DNA of 64,000 nt, taken from Nonomuraea thailandensis. Its GTDB lineage: Bacteria; Actinomycetota; Actinomycetes; Streptosporangiales; Streptosporangiaceae. The notes under the pieces are model-generated. The model ran no database searches. It saw only the letters and a program-made list of their open reading frames with translations, and was not told the DNA's origin. How positions within the stretch are numbered: the stretch's first letter is position 1; each line of letters begins with the position of its first letter. Made by a program: the position numbers and the translations under genes. Below, piece after piece: positions 15,487 to 23,822 of the stretch. The stretch lies in the NCBI RefSeq assembly GCF_024172165.1, contig NZ_JAMZEB010000002.1, positions 6,345,501 to 6,409,500 of the forward strand, given 5' to 3'.

Positions 15487-15989
15487 TGACGCACACGCTG
15501 GCCGACCTGCCCATGTTCGGGGAGCTCGGTGAGGAGCGGCTGCGCGGGCTGGCGGTGCGGGCCCGCCGGCGGCGGTATGCGGCCGGGCAGGTGCTGTGCA
15601 CGGAGGGGGATCCGGCCGACCACCTGATCGTGCTGCTGGCCGGGAGAGTCAGGGCGGCGCGGGTGAGCGCGGAGGGCCGGGAGGTGGTGCTGGCCGTGGA
15701 GGAGGCGCCGGTGGCCTTCGACAAGACGGCCCTGCTGGTTGACGGGCCCCATCGCGCCACCCGTACGGCGCTGACGGCGGTGGAGGTGGCGTACCTTCCA
15801 CGCGCCGCCGTGCTGGAGCTCGTCGGCGCGGAGCCGTCCGTGGCGGCGCGGCTGCTGCGCACGCTCGCCACGACCGTGCGCGACCTCGACGAGCGGCTCC
15901 TCGACGCGTCGGTGCGGGACGTGCCGTCGCGGGTGGCCACCTGGCTGGTACGCCGCTGCGCCGCCGCCCTCCCCACGCCCACCACGTGA
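15486..15989 (+). CDS. Crp/Fnr-like cyclic-nucleotide-binding-fold protein, lacking the HTH domain
   Basis: 167 residues. Residues 5-115 match the Crp/Fnr effector-binding beta-roll (FGELGEERLRGLAVRARRRRYAAGQVLCTEGDPADHLIVLLAGRVRA) followed by the dimerisation helix (LLRTLATTVRDLDERL) and RVATWLVRR. Normal family members are about 220 residues and end in a winged helix, which is missing: the frame stops in a Pro-rich tail and no other frame before otsB encodes the missing domain. It is either an effector-binding partner protein or a decayed regulator. Divergent from the YCII-like gene. Confidence 0.7.
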   Translation: MTHTLADLPMFGELGEERLRGLAVRARRRRYAAGQVLCTEGDPADHLIVLLAGRVRAARVSAEGREVVLAVEEAPVAFDKTALLVDGPHRATRTALTAVEVAYLPRAAVLELVGAEPSVAARLLRTLATTVRDLDERLLDASVRDVPSRVATWLVRRCAAALPTPTT

Positions 15990-16086
15990 CCCGCCGGCAC
16001 CAGCCGGCCGCACTCCCACGAGGCCCCGGACGCATCGCGAACAGGCGTCTGTCCGAACCGGTCGGGCTGTTCTACAGTCACTGAGC

Positions 16087-16905
16087 ATGGCGACCTCTCG
16101 CGCCCCCCTCCGCTTCACCGAAGCGGTGCACGCCACGGTCTCGGAGAGCACGAAGTCAGGGTTCTTCTTCGACTTCGACGGCACGATCGCCCCCATCATG
16201 CGAGATCCCGCCGCCGTGTTCCCGGTGGCCGGCGCGGTGGAGCGGCTGCGGTTGCTGTCGGGGCTGGTCGGCAGGGTCGCCATCGTCTCGGCCCGCCCGG
16301 CGGCGTTCCTGTGCGAGCGGTTCGCGGCCGTGCCCCGGCTGAGCCTGTTCGGCCTGTACGGCATGCAGACCGTCGTGGACGGCCGGGTGCGCACGGAGGC
16401 CGGAGCGGGCGCCTGGGCCCCGGTGATCGGCCGGGTGGCCGCCGACGCCGCCCGCGAGCTGCCCGGCGAGGTGCTGGTGGAGGACAAGGCGCTGCTGGTG
16501 GCGCTGCACTACCGCGCGGCGCCGTCGTTGCGCGGCGCGGTGGAGCGGTGGGCCTCGGCGAAGGCCGCCGAGCTGGGCCTGCGGGAGCAGTACGGGCGCA
16601 TGGTCGTCGAGCTCAGACCTCCGATCGAGAGCGACAAGGGCACCATCGTCGAGCGCGAGACCGAGACGCTCGCCCGGGCCTGGTACTTCGGCGACGACCT
16701 GTCCGACGGCCGGGCGTTCGACGCGCTGCGGGGGCGGGAGGCGCGGGATCCGGCGTTCCTGGGCGTCAGGGTCGCGGTGGCCAACAGGGAGACGGGTGAC
16801 GAGCTGGCGCGCCGGGCGGACTTCACAATCGACGCGCCGGAGGACACCCCGGCCATGCTCGACCACGTCATCCGCGCATTTCCGGCGGCCCCGTACGCTG
16901 GATAA
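16087..16905 (+). CDS. otsB: Trehalose-6-phosphate phosphatase
   Basis: 272 residues of the HAD superfamily (TPP branch). Motif I is FFFDFDGTIAPIM (nucleophile Asp29, acid/base Asp31). Motif II lies at VAIVSARP. Later motifs include LYGMQ, a cap domain and WYFGDDLSDGRAFDAL. It hydrolyses trehalose 6-phosphate to trehalose, a compatible solute. No otsA (synthase) is adjacent. The stop abuts the GTG of the next gene without a gap, so the two are probably co-transcribed. Confidence 0.88.
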   Translation: MATSRAPLRFTEAVHATVSESTKSGFFFDFDGTIAPIMRDPAAVFPVAGAVERLRLLSGLVGRVAIVSARPAAFLCERFAAVPRLSLFGLYGMQTVVDGRVRTEAGAGAWAPVIGRVAADAARELPGEVLVEDKALLVALHYRAAPSLRGAVERWASAKAAELGLREQYGRMVVELRPPIESDKGTIVERETETLARAWYFGDDLSDGRAFDALRGREARDPAFLGVRVAVANRETGDELARRADFTIDAPEDTPAMLDHVIRAFPAAPYAG

Positions 16906-17772
16906 GTGACGACACTTGTCCTGGACGGCGGGCTGGCCACGCGGCTGGAGGAGCTCGGCGCGGATCTGAGCGACGCGCTGTGGTCGGCGCGGCTGCTGCT
17001 GGAGGAGCCGGCGCTGATCCGGCGCGCGCACGCCGACTACTTCGCGGCGGGGGCCGACGTGGCGACCACGGCCAGCTATCAGGCGACGCTGCCGGGGTTC
17101 GCGCGGCGCGGGCTGGACGTGGTCGAGGCCGAGCGGCTGATCCGGCTGTCGGTGGAGCTGGCCGCCCAGGCGCGCGACGAGGCCGGGCGCGGCCTGGTGG
17201 CGGCCTCGGTCGGCCCGTACGGCGCCTACCTGGCCAACGGCGCCGAGTACACCGGCGACTACGATCTCGACGAGGACGGCCTGTACGCCTGGCACCTGCC
17301 GCGCTGGGAGATCCTGGCGGCGGCGGGGGCCGATCTGCTGGCCTGCGAGACGATCCCGTCCCTGGTCGAGGCGCGGGCGCTGGCCGCGCTGCTGGCCCGC
17401 ACGCCGGGGGTGAAGGCGTGGGTGAGCTTCTCGTGCCGCGACGGCGAGCGGCTCAACGACGGCACCCCGATCCGTGAGGCTGCGGCCCTTTTCACGGGAA
17501 ACCCGCAGGTGCTGGCCGTCGGCGCGAACTGCACCGCGCCGCGCCACATCCCCGGCCTCATCGGGTGCCTGGCGGGCGGCCTGCCCGTGGTGGTCTACCC
17601 CAACTCGGGCGAAGCCTGGGACGCCGCCGCCCGCCGCTGGACGGGCCTGGCCGACCCGGTCGAGTACGGCAGGGCCGCCCAGGAGTGGCAGCGGGCGGGG
17701 GCGTCGCTGATCGGCGGCTGCTGCCGCACGACACCGGAGCACATCAGGCAGATCCGCACCCGGCTGGCCTGA
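16906..17772 (+). CDS. mmuM: Homocysteine S-methyltransferase
   Basis: 288 residues of the Pfam S-methyl_trans family, using S-methylmethionine or a similar donor to methylate homocysteine. The zinc-ligand cysteines are visible at GANCTAP (Cys209) and GGCCRTTPEHI (Cys272, Cys273). N-terminus LVLDGGLATRLEELGADLSDALWSARLL is typical of MmuM rather than MetH. GTG start immediately after the otsB stop. No S-methylmethionine permease is nearby. It converges with the DoxX gene. Confidence 0.9.
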   Translation: MTTLVLDGGLATRLEELGADLSDALWSARLLLEEPALIRRAHADYFAAGADVATTASYQATLPGFARRGLDVVEAERLIRLSVELAAQARDEAGRGLVAASVGPYGAYLANGAEYTGDYDLDEDGLYAWHLPRWEILAAAGADLLACETIPSLVEARALAALLARTPGVKAWVSFSCRDGERLNDGTPIREAAALFTGNPQVLAVGANCTAPRHIPGLIGCLAGGLPVVVYPNSGEAWDAAARRWTGLADPVEYGRAAQEWQRAGASLIGGCCRTTPEHIRQIRTRLA

Positions 17773-17791
17773 GCCCGGACGGCGAGAGCCG

Positions 17792-18217
17792 TCAGGCGGT
17801 CGCGGTGGCGGGGCTGCGGCGGCGGAGCAGGACGCGGTCGAGCGCCAGCGCGCCGCCTCCGGTGAACCCGACGGCCAGGCTGGCCGCCGCCAGCGCCAGC
17901 ACGAACTCGTAGCCACCGTCGCCGGCCAGCCCGTTGGCCCCGTGCACGAAGGCGATCGCCCCCAGCATGTCCAGGGCGAGCAGCGTGCCGACGATCGGCA
18001 GCGCGACGCCCACGATCAGCGCCAGGCCGCCGGCGACCTCCAGCACGGCCACCGCCGGGGCGGCCAGGCCGGCCAGCGGGATGCCGACGGACTCGAAGAA
18101 CTTGGTCGTGCCCGCGATCCCCATCGTCGCGAACTTCTGATAGCCGTGCACCAGGAAGATCACCCCGATGGCGACCCTCGCCAGCAACAGGACGAAGGGA
18201 CGCGCCTGATCCACCAT
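17792..18217 (-). CDS. DoxX-family membrane protein
   Basis: 141 residues with four predicted helices and the family opening LLLARVAIGVIFLVHGYQKF, then GTTKFFESVGIPLA and VAVLEVAGGLALIVGVALP. DoxX-like proteins have been linked to thiol/redox stress in mycobacteria; the exact role is unknown. GAGGAG precedes the ATG. Divergent from a MarR gene, with two operator palindromes in between, so it is the probable target of that repressor. Confidence 0.88.
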   Translation of the reverse strand: MVDQARPFVLLLARVAIGVIFLVHGYQKFATMGIAGTTKFFESVGIPLAGLAAPAVAVLEVAGGLALIVGVALPIVGTLLALDMLGAIAFVHGANGLAGDGGYEFVLALAAASLAVGFTGGGALALDRVLLRRRSPATATA

Positions 18218-18233
18218 GCGGACTCCTCGATGG

Positions 18234-18251
18234 TTGTTCAGATTTGAACAA
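18234..18251. promoter_or_regulatory. MarR operator copy 1
   Basis: TTGTTCA-GATT-TGAACAA is a perfect inverted repeat with 7-bp arms, 17 bases before the DoxX start. Size and symmetry fit a MarR dimer site. Confidence 0.7.
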
Positions 18252-18267
18252 CGACTCTAGCAGTGAT

Positions 18268-18285
18268 TTGTTCAAATTCGAACGA
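18268..18285. promoter_or_regulatory. MarR operator copy 2
   Basis: TTGTTCA-AATT-CGAACGA has the same arm length and spacing as copy 1, 34 bp away centre to centre, ending 16 bases before the MarR start. Confidence 0.65.
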
Positions 18286-18300
18286 CAGTACACTGAATCG

Positions 18301-18762
18301 GTGACGGACACCCGATGGCTGGACGCGACCGAGATGGCGGCATGGCGCGCCTTCGTGTCGACCTCCCACCTGCTCGAGCGGCGCATCGAGGAGCAGCTCA
18401 AGGCCGCCGCCGGCCTGACGCACCCGCAGTACGAGATCCTGGTGGTCCTGTCGGAGTCCCCCGGCCGCCAGATGCGCATGACGGAGCTGGCGAGGGACGT
18501 CGTGGTGTCGAAGAGCGCGCTGACGTACCAGATCACCCAGCTGGAGAAGGCGGGGCTGGTCGAGCGGGCGACATGCCCGTCCGACGAGCGCGGCGTGCTC
18601 GCGGTGCTGACGGAGAAGGGCGCGCGCTGCCTGGAGCAGGTGGCTCCCGGTCACCTGGAGGTCGTGCGCGCCTTCCTGATCGACCGGCTCAGCCGGGAGG
18701 AGCTGCGCACGATGACGAGCGCCATGCGCAGGACGGAAGAGGCCTTACGGTCCTCGGCCTGA
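18301..18762 (+). CDS. MarR-family transcriptional regulator
   Basis: 153 residues with the winged-helix core at about 40-115 (HPQYEILVVLSESPGRQMRMTELARDVVVSKSALTYQITQLEKAGLV, ERATCPSDERGVLAVLTEKG). The DERG/R wing motif is intact. The GTG at 18301 (VTDTRWLDA) is chosen because an in-frame ATG at 18244 lies inside an operator. A single Cys in the wing (ATCPSDE) could be redox-active; this is speculation. Divergent from DoxX. Converges on the acyltransferase gene. Confidence 0.9.
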   Translation: MTDTRWLDATEMAAWRAFVSTSHLLERRIEEQLKAAAGLTHPQYEILVVLSESPGRQMRMTELARDVVVSKSALTYQITQLEKAGLVERATCPSDERGVLAVLTEKGARCLEQVAPGHLEVVRAFLIDRLSREELRTMTSAMRRTEEALRSSA

Positions 18763-18774
18763 CCGCTCCCGCGA

Positions 18775-19491
18775 TCACTCGCTCTTGCCGCCCGAGGCGG
18801 CGGCCCGCGCGGCGCGTTCCATCTCGACGCGGGCGCTGGCGGCGTACTTGTCGACGTACTCCTGGCCCGACAGCTCCATCAGCGCGTACATGATCTCGTC
18901 GGTCACCGCGCGCAGCACCAGCCGGTCGTCCTCCATGCCGTAGTAGCGGGAGAAGTCGAGGGGCTTGCCGAACCGCACGCCCGGCTTGATGCCCAGCTTG
19001 GGCAGCAGCCGCCCCGGCGGCATCATCTCGTACGTGTTGATCATCGCCCACGGGATCACCGGCACCCGCGACTCCAGGGCGAGCCTGGCCACGCCGGTCT
19101 TGCCCTTGTAGAGGCGGCCGTCGGGGGTGCGGGTGCCCTCGGGGTAGATGCCCAGGATGTTACCCTCGCGCAGCACGCGCAGCCCGGTGCGCAGGGCGGC
19201 CTCGCTGGCCTTGCCGCCCGAGCGGTCGATCGGCACGGTGCCGACGCCGCTGAAGAACAGCCGGGTGAAGAAGCCCTTGATCCCGCGCCCGGTGAAGTAG
19301 TCGGCCTTGCCCAGGGAGATGACCTTGCGCCGGATCTGCAGCGGGCCGAAGAAGTGGTCGGCGAAGGACAGGTGGTTGCCGGCCAGGATCGCGGGCCCCT
19401 GCTTCGGCACGTTCTCCGCACCTTCGGTCCACGGCCTGAAGATGAGGTGGAGGAACGGCCCCAAGATGGCCTTGACCACCCAGTAGAACAC
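18775..19491 (-). CDS. 1-acylglycerol-3-phosphate acyltransferase-like protein
   Basis: About 238 residues of the PlsC family. The acyltransferase motifs are in order: NHLSFADHFF (catalytic His/Asp), the FFSGVGTVPIDRS block, IYPEGTRTPDG and VPVIPWAMI. It probably makes phosphatidic acid from lysophosphatidic acid at the membrane. GTG at 19491 follows GGAAGAGG by seven bases; an ATG at 19530 would add 13 residues and has a weaker site. The gene is divergent from the esterase gene. Confidence 0.87.
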   Translation of the reverse strand: MFYWVVKAILGPFLHLIFRPWTEGAENVPKQGPAILAGNHLSFADHFFGPLQIRRKVISLGKADYFTGRGIKGFFTRLFFSGVGTVPIDRSGGKASEAALRTGLRVLREGNILGIYPEGTRTPDGRLYKGKTGVARLALESRVPVIPWAMINTYEMMPPGRLLPKLGIKPGVRFGKPLDFSRYYGMEDDRLVLRAVTDEIMYALMELSGQEYVDKYAASARVEMERAARAAASGGKSE

Positions 19492-19625
19492 CCTGGCACC
19501 TCTTCCTGCGCACTTCTCGTCGGCGGGCATCGTCAGCTGCGGGCAGAGTCATCTTCCCATCTCGACGGCCATGCTCCTACATCAGCTCTCGCACAAATAC
19601 CCCGGAACATGCGACGATCGGGCCG

Positions 19626-19646
19626 TTCCGGCGGAAATTGCCGGAA
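19626..19646. promoter_or_regulatory. Inverted repeat upstream of esterase gene
   Basis: TTCCGGC (19626-19632), seven-base spacer, GCCGGAA (19640-19646), 23 bases before the esterase start. It may be an operator or a leader hairpin. Confidence 0.35.
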
Positions 19647-19669
19647 TGAAACGGCACAGAGGAGCTGTT

Positions 19670-20428
19670 ATGCCGCTCATGCCAGGCGCAGAGCCCTACC
19701 ACCACGAAGCAGGCCAGATCGGCGTGCTGCTGTGTCACGGGTTCACCGGCACGCCGCAGTCCCTGCGGCCGTGGGGTGAATACCTTGCCCGGCACGGGGT
19801 CAGCGTCTCGCTCCCCCGCCAGCCCGGGCACGGCACCAGGTGGCAGGAGATGAACAGGACGCGCTGGGAGGACTGGTACGCCGAGGTGGAGAAGGCGTTC
19901 GCCGACCTCCAGGGCCGGTGCGCGGAGGTGTTCGTGGCGGGGCTGTCGCTGGGCGGCTGCCTGGCGTTGCGGCTGGCCGAGGTGCACGGGCCGGCGATCT
20001 CGGGGATCATGGTGGTCAACCCGTCGATCGCCAACGACGTGCCGTTACTGAAGCTGGCTCCGCTGCTCAAATGGTTCGTGCCGTCGGTGCCCGGCGTCGC
20101 CAACGACGTCAAGAAGCCCGGCGTGCGCGAGCTGGCCTACACCCGCACCCCGGTCAAGGCGGCGGCCTCGCTGCCCGGGCTGTGGTCGCTGGTGCAGGCC
20201 GACCTGAAGAAGCTGACGCAGCCGCTGCTGGTCTTCCACAGCACGGAGGACCACGTGGTGAAGCCGACGAGTGTCGCGATCATACGCGCGAAGGTCCCGC
20301 AGGCCACGATCGAGGAGCTTACCGATAGCTACCATGTTGCGACGCTTGACAACGATGCCGACAGGATCTTTGCCGGGAGCCTCGACTTCATCCGGACACA
20401 TGCCTCGGTACCCTTGCAGAGGGACTGA
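19670..20428 (+). CDS. Alpha/beta hydrolase (carboxylesterase/monoacylglycerol lipase type)
   Basis: 252 residues. The oxyanion region is LLCHGFTGTPQSLRPWG, the nucleophile elbow is AGLSLGGC, and the acid and histidine fall in HSTEDHVVKP and SYHVATLDNDA. This is the pattern of the Geobacillus Est30/bMGL group that cleaves short-chain esters or monoacylglycerols. The ATG at 19670 follows GAGGAG. Cytosolic. Next to an acyltransferase, so a lipid-ester substrate is plausible but unproven. Confidence 0.87.
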   Translation: MPLMPGAEPYHHEAGQIGVLLCHGFTGTPQSLRPWGEYLARHGVSVSLPRQPGHGTRWQEMNRTRWEDWYAEVEKAFADLQGRCAEVFVAGLSLGGCLALRLAEVHGPAISGIMVVNPSIANDVPLLKLAPLLKWFVPSVPGVANDVKKPGVRELAYTRTPVKAAASLPGLWSLVQADLKKLTQPLLVFHSTEDHVVKPTSVAIIRAKVPQATIEELTDSYHVATLDNDADRIFAGSLDFIRTHASVPLQRD

Positions 20429-20474
20429 TCGCACCCAGGGGGAAGTCGCGATCGCTGCGGAGAGGCCCATCTAG

Positions 20475-20951
20475 GTGACGCCCCAGAGTGACGAGGACGA
20501 GGTCTGGCGGCAGATCGTCGCGTCCTTCAACGACACCGCCGAGCACGACTCGGCCGACCAGCCATGGCCGGACAGCGAGAACGTTCCTGCCGAGCCGACC
20601 CGCCGGGTGGTCAAACCGCCGGAGGAGGAGCAGGAGCCCGCGACAGGCACCGTCCTCGACGACGCCCCGCCGGAGCGCGGCGACGACGGCGAGGAGGAGG
20701 ACGAGGGCCACTTCGAGCCTCCGCCGCCCCCTCCGCTGCCCAAGCTCGACCTGGCGACCAAGCTGGCGTGGGTGGCGCTGTTCGGCGGCCCCGCCTACCT
20801 GCTGGTCGCCGCCATGGCGAGCTGGCACATGGAGGGGTGGGCGCTGTTCACCGCGGTGGCGGCGTTCATCGGAGGGTTCGTGGCGCTGGTGGTCCGCATG
20901 GGCGACGGGCCGCCCAACGACTCCGGCTGGGACGACGGCGCCGTCCTCTAG
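20475..20951 (+). CDS. Conserved membrane protein with acidic Pro-rich N-terminus
   Basis: 158 residues starting at GTG. Residues 1-90 are hydrophilic, rich in Asp/Glu and Pro (a run of seven prolines near residue 85). Two transmembrane helices follow (about 93-117 and 122-142: LAWVALFGGPAYLLVAAM, LFTAVAAFIGGFVALVV), then a short Asp/Gly-rich tail. No catalytic motif is visible. Similar proteins occur next to glucokinase in other actinobacteria as far as I recall. Function unknown. Confidence 0.75.
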   Translation: MTPQSDEDEVWRQIVASFNDTAEHDSADQPWPDSENVPAEPTRRVVKPPEEEQEPATGTVLDDAPPERGDDGEEEDEGHFEPPPPPPLPKLDLATKLAWVALFGGPAYLLVAAMASWHMEGWALFTAVAAFIGGFVALVVRMGDGPPNDSGWDDGAVL

Positions 20952-20973
20952 GGGGGCTACGACCTCTGAGGGC

Positions 20974-22119
20974 CTACGACTTCGACGTGGTGGTCCTGGG
21001 CGCGAACGACTCCACCACGTCGGTGTAGCGGTCCTTGGTGTCGACGGCGTGGCCGACCGCCCAGACCGTGCTCTTGCCCGCCAGGTACGCCACCGCCTGC
21101 AGCCGCACGCTGCTCCTGCCCTGCTGGGCGCCGCCCCTGATCGTCTCGCAATCGCCCTTCTCGCAGCGCAGCATGAACGGCTCCGCGGCCCGCGCCGGGT
21201 CGTAGCCGGTCATCCAGTAGCGCCCCTTGCCGTCGCCGGTCACGCCGTACAGCCTGGCCTCGGAGCGCGGCAGGCGCAGCTCGCGCCACCGCTTGCCGTT
21301 CCAGGTCAGGGCGAGCGGCGAGATGTCGCCGGGGCCGCGGTAGACCCCGCCGACGGCCAGCGCCCGCTTGGAGTTGTCGACCTGCACGTCGCGCAGGTAG
21401 CCGCCGGGGATGGAGGGCAAGGGCATGGACTTCCACGAGCCGCCCGAGTAGTGCACGATCAGCGGCTCGGTGCCGGTGTCGCCGACGGCGAAGCCGCCCG
21501 ACACCGCGTACAGGGCGCCTTGCTCCTTGGTCGCCTGCACGGTCCAGTTGTTGCCCTGGCCGGTGAGGATCAGCCCGTTCTTCTCGCGGCTGCCGACCGC
21601 CACGACCTTGCCCGACTTGGCGTCGATGCCGCCCAGCCAGTCGCCGGCCCGCAGGCACGGCGGCCTGACCCGGTCGGACCCCGGCGGGTCGCAGAGCGGC
21701 CTGACCCGGTCGAAGCCCGCCTGGTCGCCGTGCGCGAGGAACGGCAGCCCGTCGTGCCCGTCTCCGACCGCCCACACGTCGGAGGAGGAGACGGCGGCCA
21801 GGCCGCGCAGGTTGCCCGCGGCCGTGTTGTCGCGGATGCCGATCTCGGCCCACCTGCTGCCGTTCCAGTGGCGGATGGTGCCGCGGTTCTTCCAGACGTC
21901 CCAGATCTCCTGCTGGCCCACCGCCCACACGTCGCCCGGTGAGATCGCCAGCACGTCGGAGAGTGAGCCGTCGGCCTGCAGGCGCACGCTGGTCGACTGC
22001 TGCCACGCCTCGATCTGCGCGGGGCGGGGATCGGCATGCGCGGCGGGCGTGACCTGCGACCAGGCCACGAACGTCGCCAGGATCAAGGAGAGCGCACGCC
22101 GCTGAGAGCGACGGGTCAT
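20974..22119 (-). CDS. Secreted beta-propeller-like protein with DVWAVG repeats
   Basis: 381 residues. A signal peptide is visible (RRALSLILATFVAWSQVTPAAHA). The mature protein carries repeated short blades around D-V-W-A-V-G (GDVWAVGQQ, SDVWAVGDG, STVWAVGHA) with H-W-N-G-S-R-W and T-W-N-G-K-R-W strands. This is typical of actinobacterial secreted WD40/Kelch-like propellers with no assigned function. The ATG at 22119 lacks a strong ribosome site. Converges on the preceding membrane protein gene. Confidence 0.72.
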   Translation of the reverse strand: MTRRSQRRALSLILATFVAWSQVTPAAHADPRPAQIEAWQQSTSVRLQADGSLSDVLAISPGDVWAVGQQEIWDVWKNRGTIRHWNGSRWAEIGIRDNTAAGNLRGLAAVSSSDVWAVGDGHDGLPFLAHGDQAGFDRVRPLCDPPGSDRVRPPCLRAGDWLGGIDAKSGKVVAVGSREKNGLILTGQGNNWTVQATKEQGALYAVSGGFAVGDTGTEPLIVHYSGGSWKSMPLPSIPGGYLRDVQVDNSKRALAVGGVYRGPGDISPLALTWNGKRWRELRLPRSEARLYGVTGDGKGRYWMTGYDPARAAEPFMLRCEKGDCETIRGGAQQGRSSVRLQAVAYLAGKSTVWAVGHAVDTKDRYTDVVESFAPRTTTSKS

Positions 22120-22157
22120 GAAGGAAATGCTACGGGCTGGAGAGCCTGACATGCCCG

Positions 22158-22853
22158 CTAGTGCCCAACTCGCAACTCCGCGACGACCGGGAGATGGTCG
22201 CTTGCCCCGGTCAGATCGGCGATCGAGGCGTCCACTCCCCCGCACGACACGACGTGCGTCCCGCGCGCGGCGAAGACCCCGTCGATGCGCGCGGACGGCC
22301 TCGCGGCGGGGAACGTCAGCCCGTCGCCCTCGGGCGCCGCCGCGTGGCAGTCGGCCAGCCGCCCGGCCAGGTAACGCCAGGCGGGCCGGTGGGGGTGCTC
22401 GTTGACGTCGCCGGCGAGCAGGACGACGGCGCCGTGCCTGGCGGCCACGCCCTCCATCAGCGCCACGGCCTCGGCGGCGTGATGCATCCTGGCGGGGTCG
22501 CTGAGGTCGAGGTGGAGCGAGCCGACGGCCAGCCGGGCCCCCTCGGCCTGCACCACGGCGACGGCCAGCGCGCGCCGTTCCAGGCCGAGGAACGCGCGCA
22601 GCCGGTGGCTCTCGGCGTGCAGCACGCGGGCGCGCCGCCCGACCAGGACGGCCACTCCCCCCGCCCTGTCCGGCGTCGCCACGGCCAGGCCCGCCGCGGC
22701 GGCCAGCGCCGCCCGCCTGGCCCGCCAGCGGCCGAACCTGGGCGCCTCCTGCACGCACAGCACGTCGGCGCGCGCCGCGGCCATGACCCTGGTGAGCGCG
22801 GGCAGGCTGTCGCGCAGCCCGTGCAGGTTGTACGTCCCGACCCTGACCGTCAC
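22158..22853 (-). CDS. Endonuclease/exonuclease/phosphatase-family protein
   Basis: 231 residues starting at GTG. EEP-fold motifs are present in order: RVGTYNLHGLRD, VLCVQEAPRFG, LHLDLSD, LLAGDVNEHPH and the terminal TGASDHLPVVAELR with the catalytic His. Members hydrolyse phosphodiesters in nucleic acids, lipids or small molecules; substrate unknown. Only about 23 bases from the glucokinase stop on the same strand, so probably co-transcribed with it. Confidence 0.85.
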   Translation of the reverse strand: MTVRVGTYNLHGLRDSLPALTRVMAAARADVLCVQEAPRFGRWRARRAALAAAAGLAVATPDRAGGVAVLVGRRARVLHAESHRLRAFLGLERRALAVAVVQAEGARLAVGSLHLDLSDPARMHHAAEAVALMEGVAARHGAVVLLAGDVNEHPHRPAWRYLAGRLADCHAAAPEGDGLTFPAARPSARIDGVFAARGTHVVSCGGVDASIADLTGASDHLPVVAELRVGH

Positions 22854-22876
22854 GTGCGGATCGTCAGGTGCGCCGC

Positions 22877-23809
22877 TCAGCGCTGCCTGGCCAGATCGGC
22901 GGCTCCCACGACGCCCGCGGAAGCGCCCAGCTCGGCCAGCCTGATCTCGGCGAGCGGCCGGTGCCCGCGGCCGGTGAGCCGCTCGGCGAAGGCCTGCCTG
23001 GCCCGGTCGATGAACAGGTCGGCCGCGCGCGAGACGCCGCCGCCCACGATGAAGCAGCCGGGGTCGAGCACGGCGGCCAGGTCGGCCATGCCCTGCCCGA
23101 GCCAGTCGGCCAGGTTGCGGAAGGCGGCCAGCGAGGCCTCGTCGCCCTGCCGCGCGGCCTCGGTCACCTCCTCGCCCTCGATCTTGCCGCCGGCCAGCCC
23201 CAGCAGCGTGGCGGCCTGCTCGGGATGCGCCTCGGCGAGCTCCCTGGCCTCCTTGACCAGGGCCTGGCCGCTGGCGTACTGCTCCCAGCAGCCGATGTTG
23301 CCGCACCCGCACTGCCGCCCGCCGGGCAGGACCTGCATGTGGCCCAGCTCGGCGCCCATGCCCCAGCGGCCCCGGTAGAGCGCGCCGTCGATGACGATGC
23401 CGCCGCCGATGCCGGTGCCGAGCGTCAGGCAGACCACGTGCGACTGGCCCCTTCCCGCGCCGAACCGGGTCTCGCCCCAGGCCATGGCGTTGGCGTCGTT
23501 CTCCACGACGACCGGCAGGCCGACCAGGCCGCTGATCTTCTTCTGCAGCGGCTCCTCGCGCCAGGCGAGGTTGGGCGCGAAGCGCACGACAGACCTGGTC
23601 TCGTCCACGAAGCCCGCCGCGCCGACGCCGACGGCCTCGATCGTCCTGTCCCTGGACAGCTCGCGTACGACGTCGGCCACCGTCTCGGCGACCACGTCGG
23701 GGCGGTCGGCGGCGGTGGGCCTGAGCGTGTGTTCGACGATCTCGCCATTGTCGTCGACCACACCGGCGGCCACCTTGGTCCCGCCGATGTCGACACCGAT
23801 CGTGAGCAT
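22877..23809 (-). CDS. glk: ROK-family glucokinase
   Basis: 310 residues. The ATP-binding motif is IGVDIGGTKVAAGVV, the glucose-binding segment is VVENDANAMAWGE, and the ROK zinc motif C-x-C-G-x-x-G-C-x-E is present (CGCGNIGCWEQYASG). Phosphorylates glucose with ATP. In Streptomyces coelicolor the orthologous GlkA also mediates glucose repression; whether this one does is inference. It heads a likely unit with the downstream EEP gene and follows the DUF5304-like gene closely. Confidence 0.93.
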   Translation of the reverse strand: MLTIGVDIGGTKVAAGVVDDNGEIVEHTLRPTAADRPDVVAETVADVVRELSRDRTIEAVGVGAAGFVDETRSVVRFAPNLAWREEPLQKKISGLVGLPVVVENDANAMAWGETRFGAGRGQSHVVCLTLGTGIGGGIVIDGALYRGRWGMGAELGHMQVLPGGRQCGCGNIGCWEQYASGQALVKEARELAEAHPEQAATLLGLAGGKIEGEEVTEAARQGDEASLAAFRNLADWLGQGMADLAAVLDPGCFIVGGGVSRAADLFIDRARQAFAERLTGRGHRPLAEIRLAELGASAGVVGAADLARQR

Positions 23810-23822
23810 GCCCCGTGTCTCC

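Noticed and set aside
18244..18300. Upstream ATG for the MarR gene
   Set aside because: The ATG lies inside operator copy 1 and the added residues match no MarR N-terminus; GTG at 18301 fits better.
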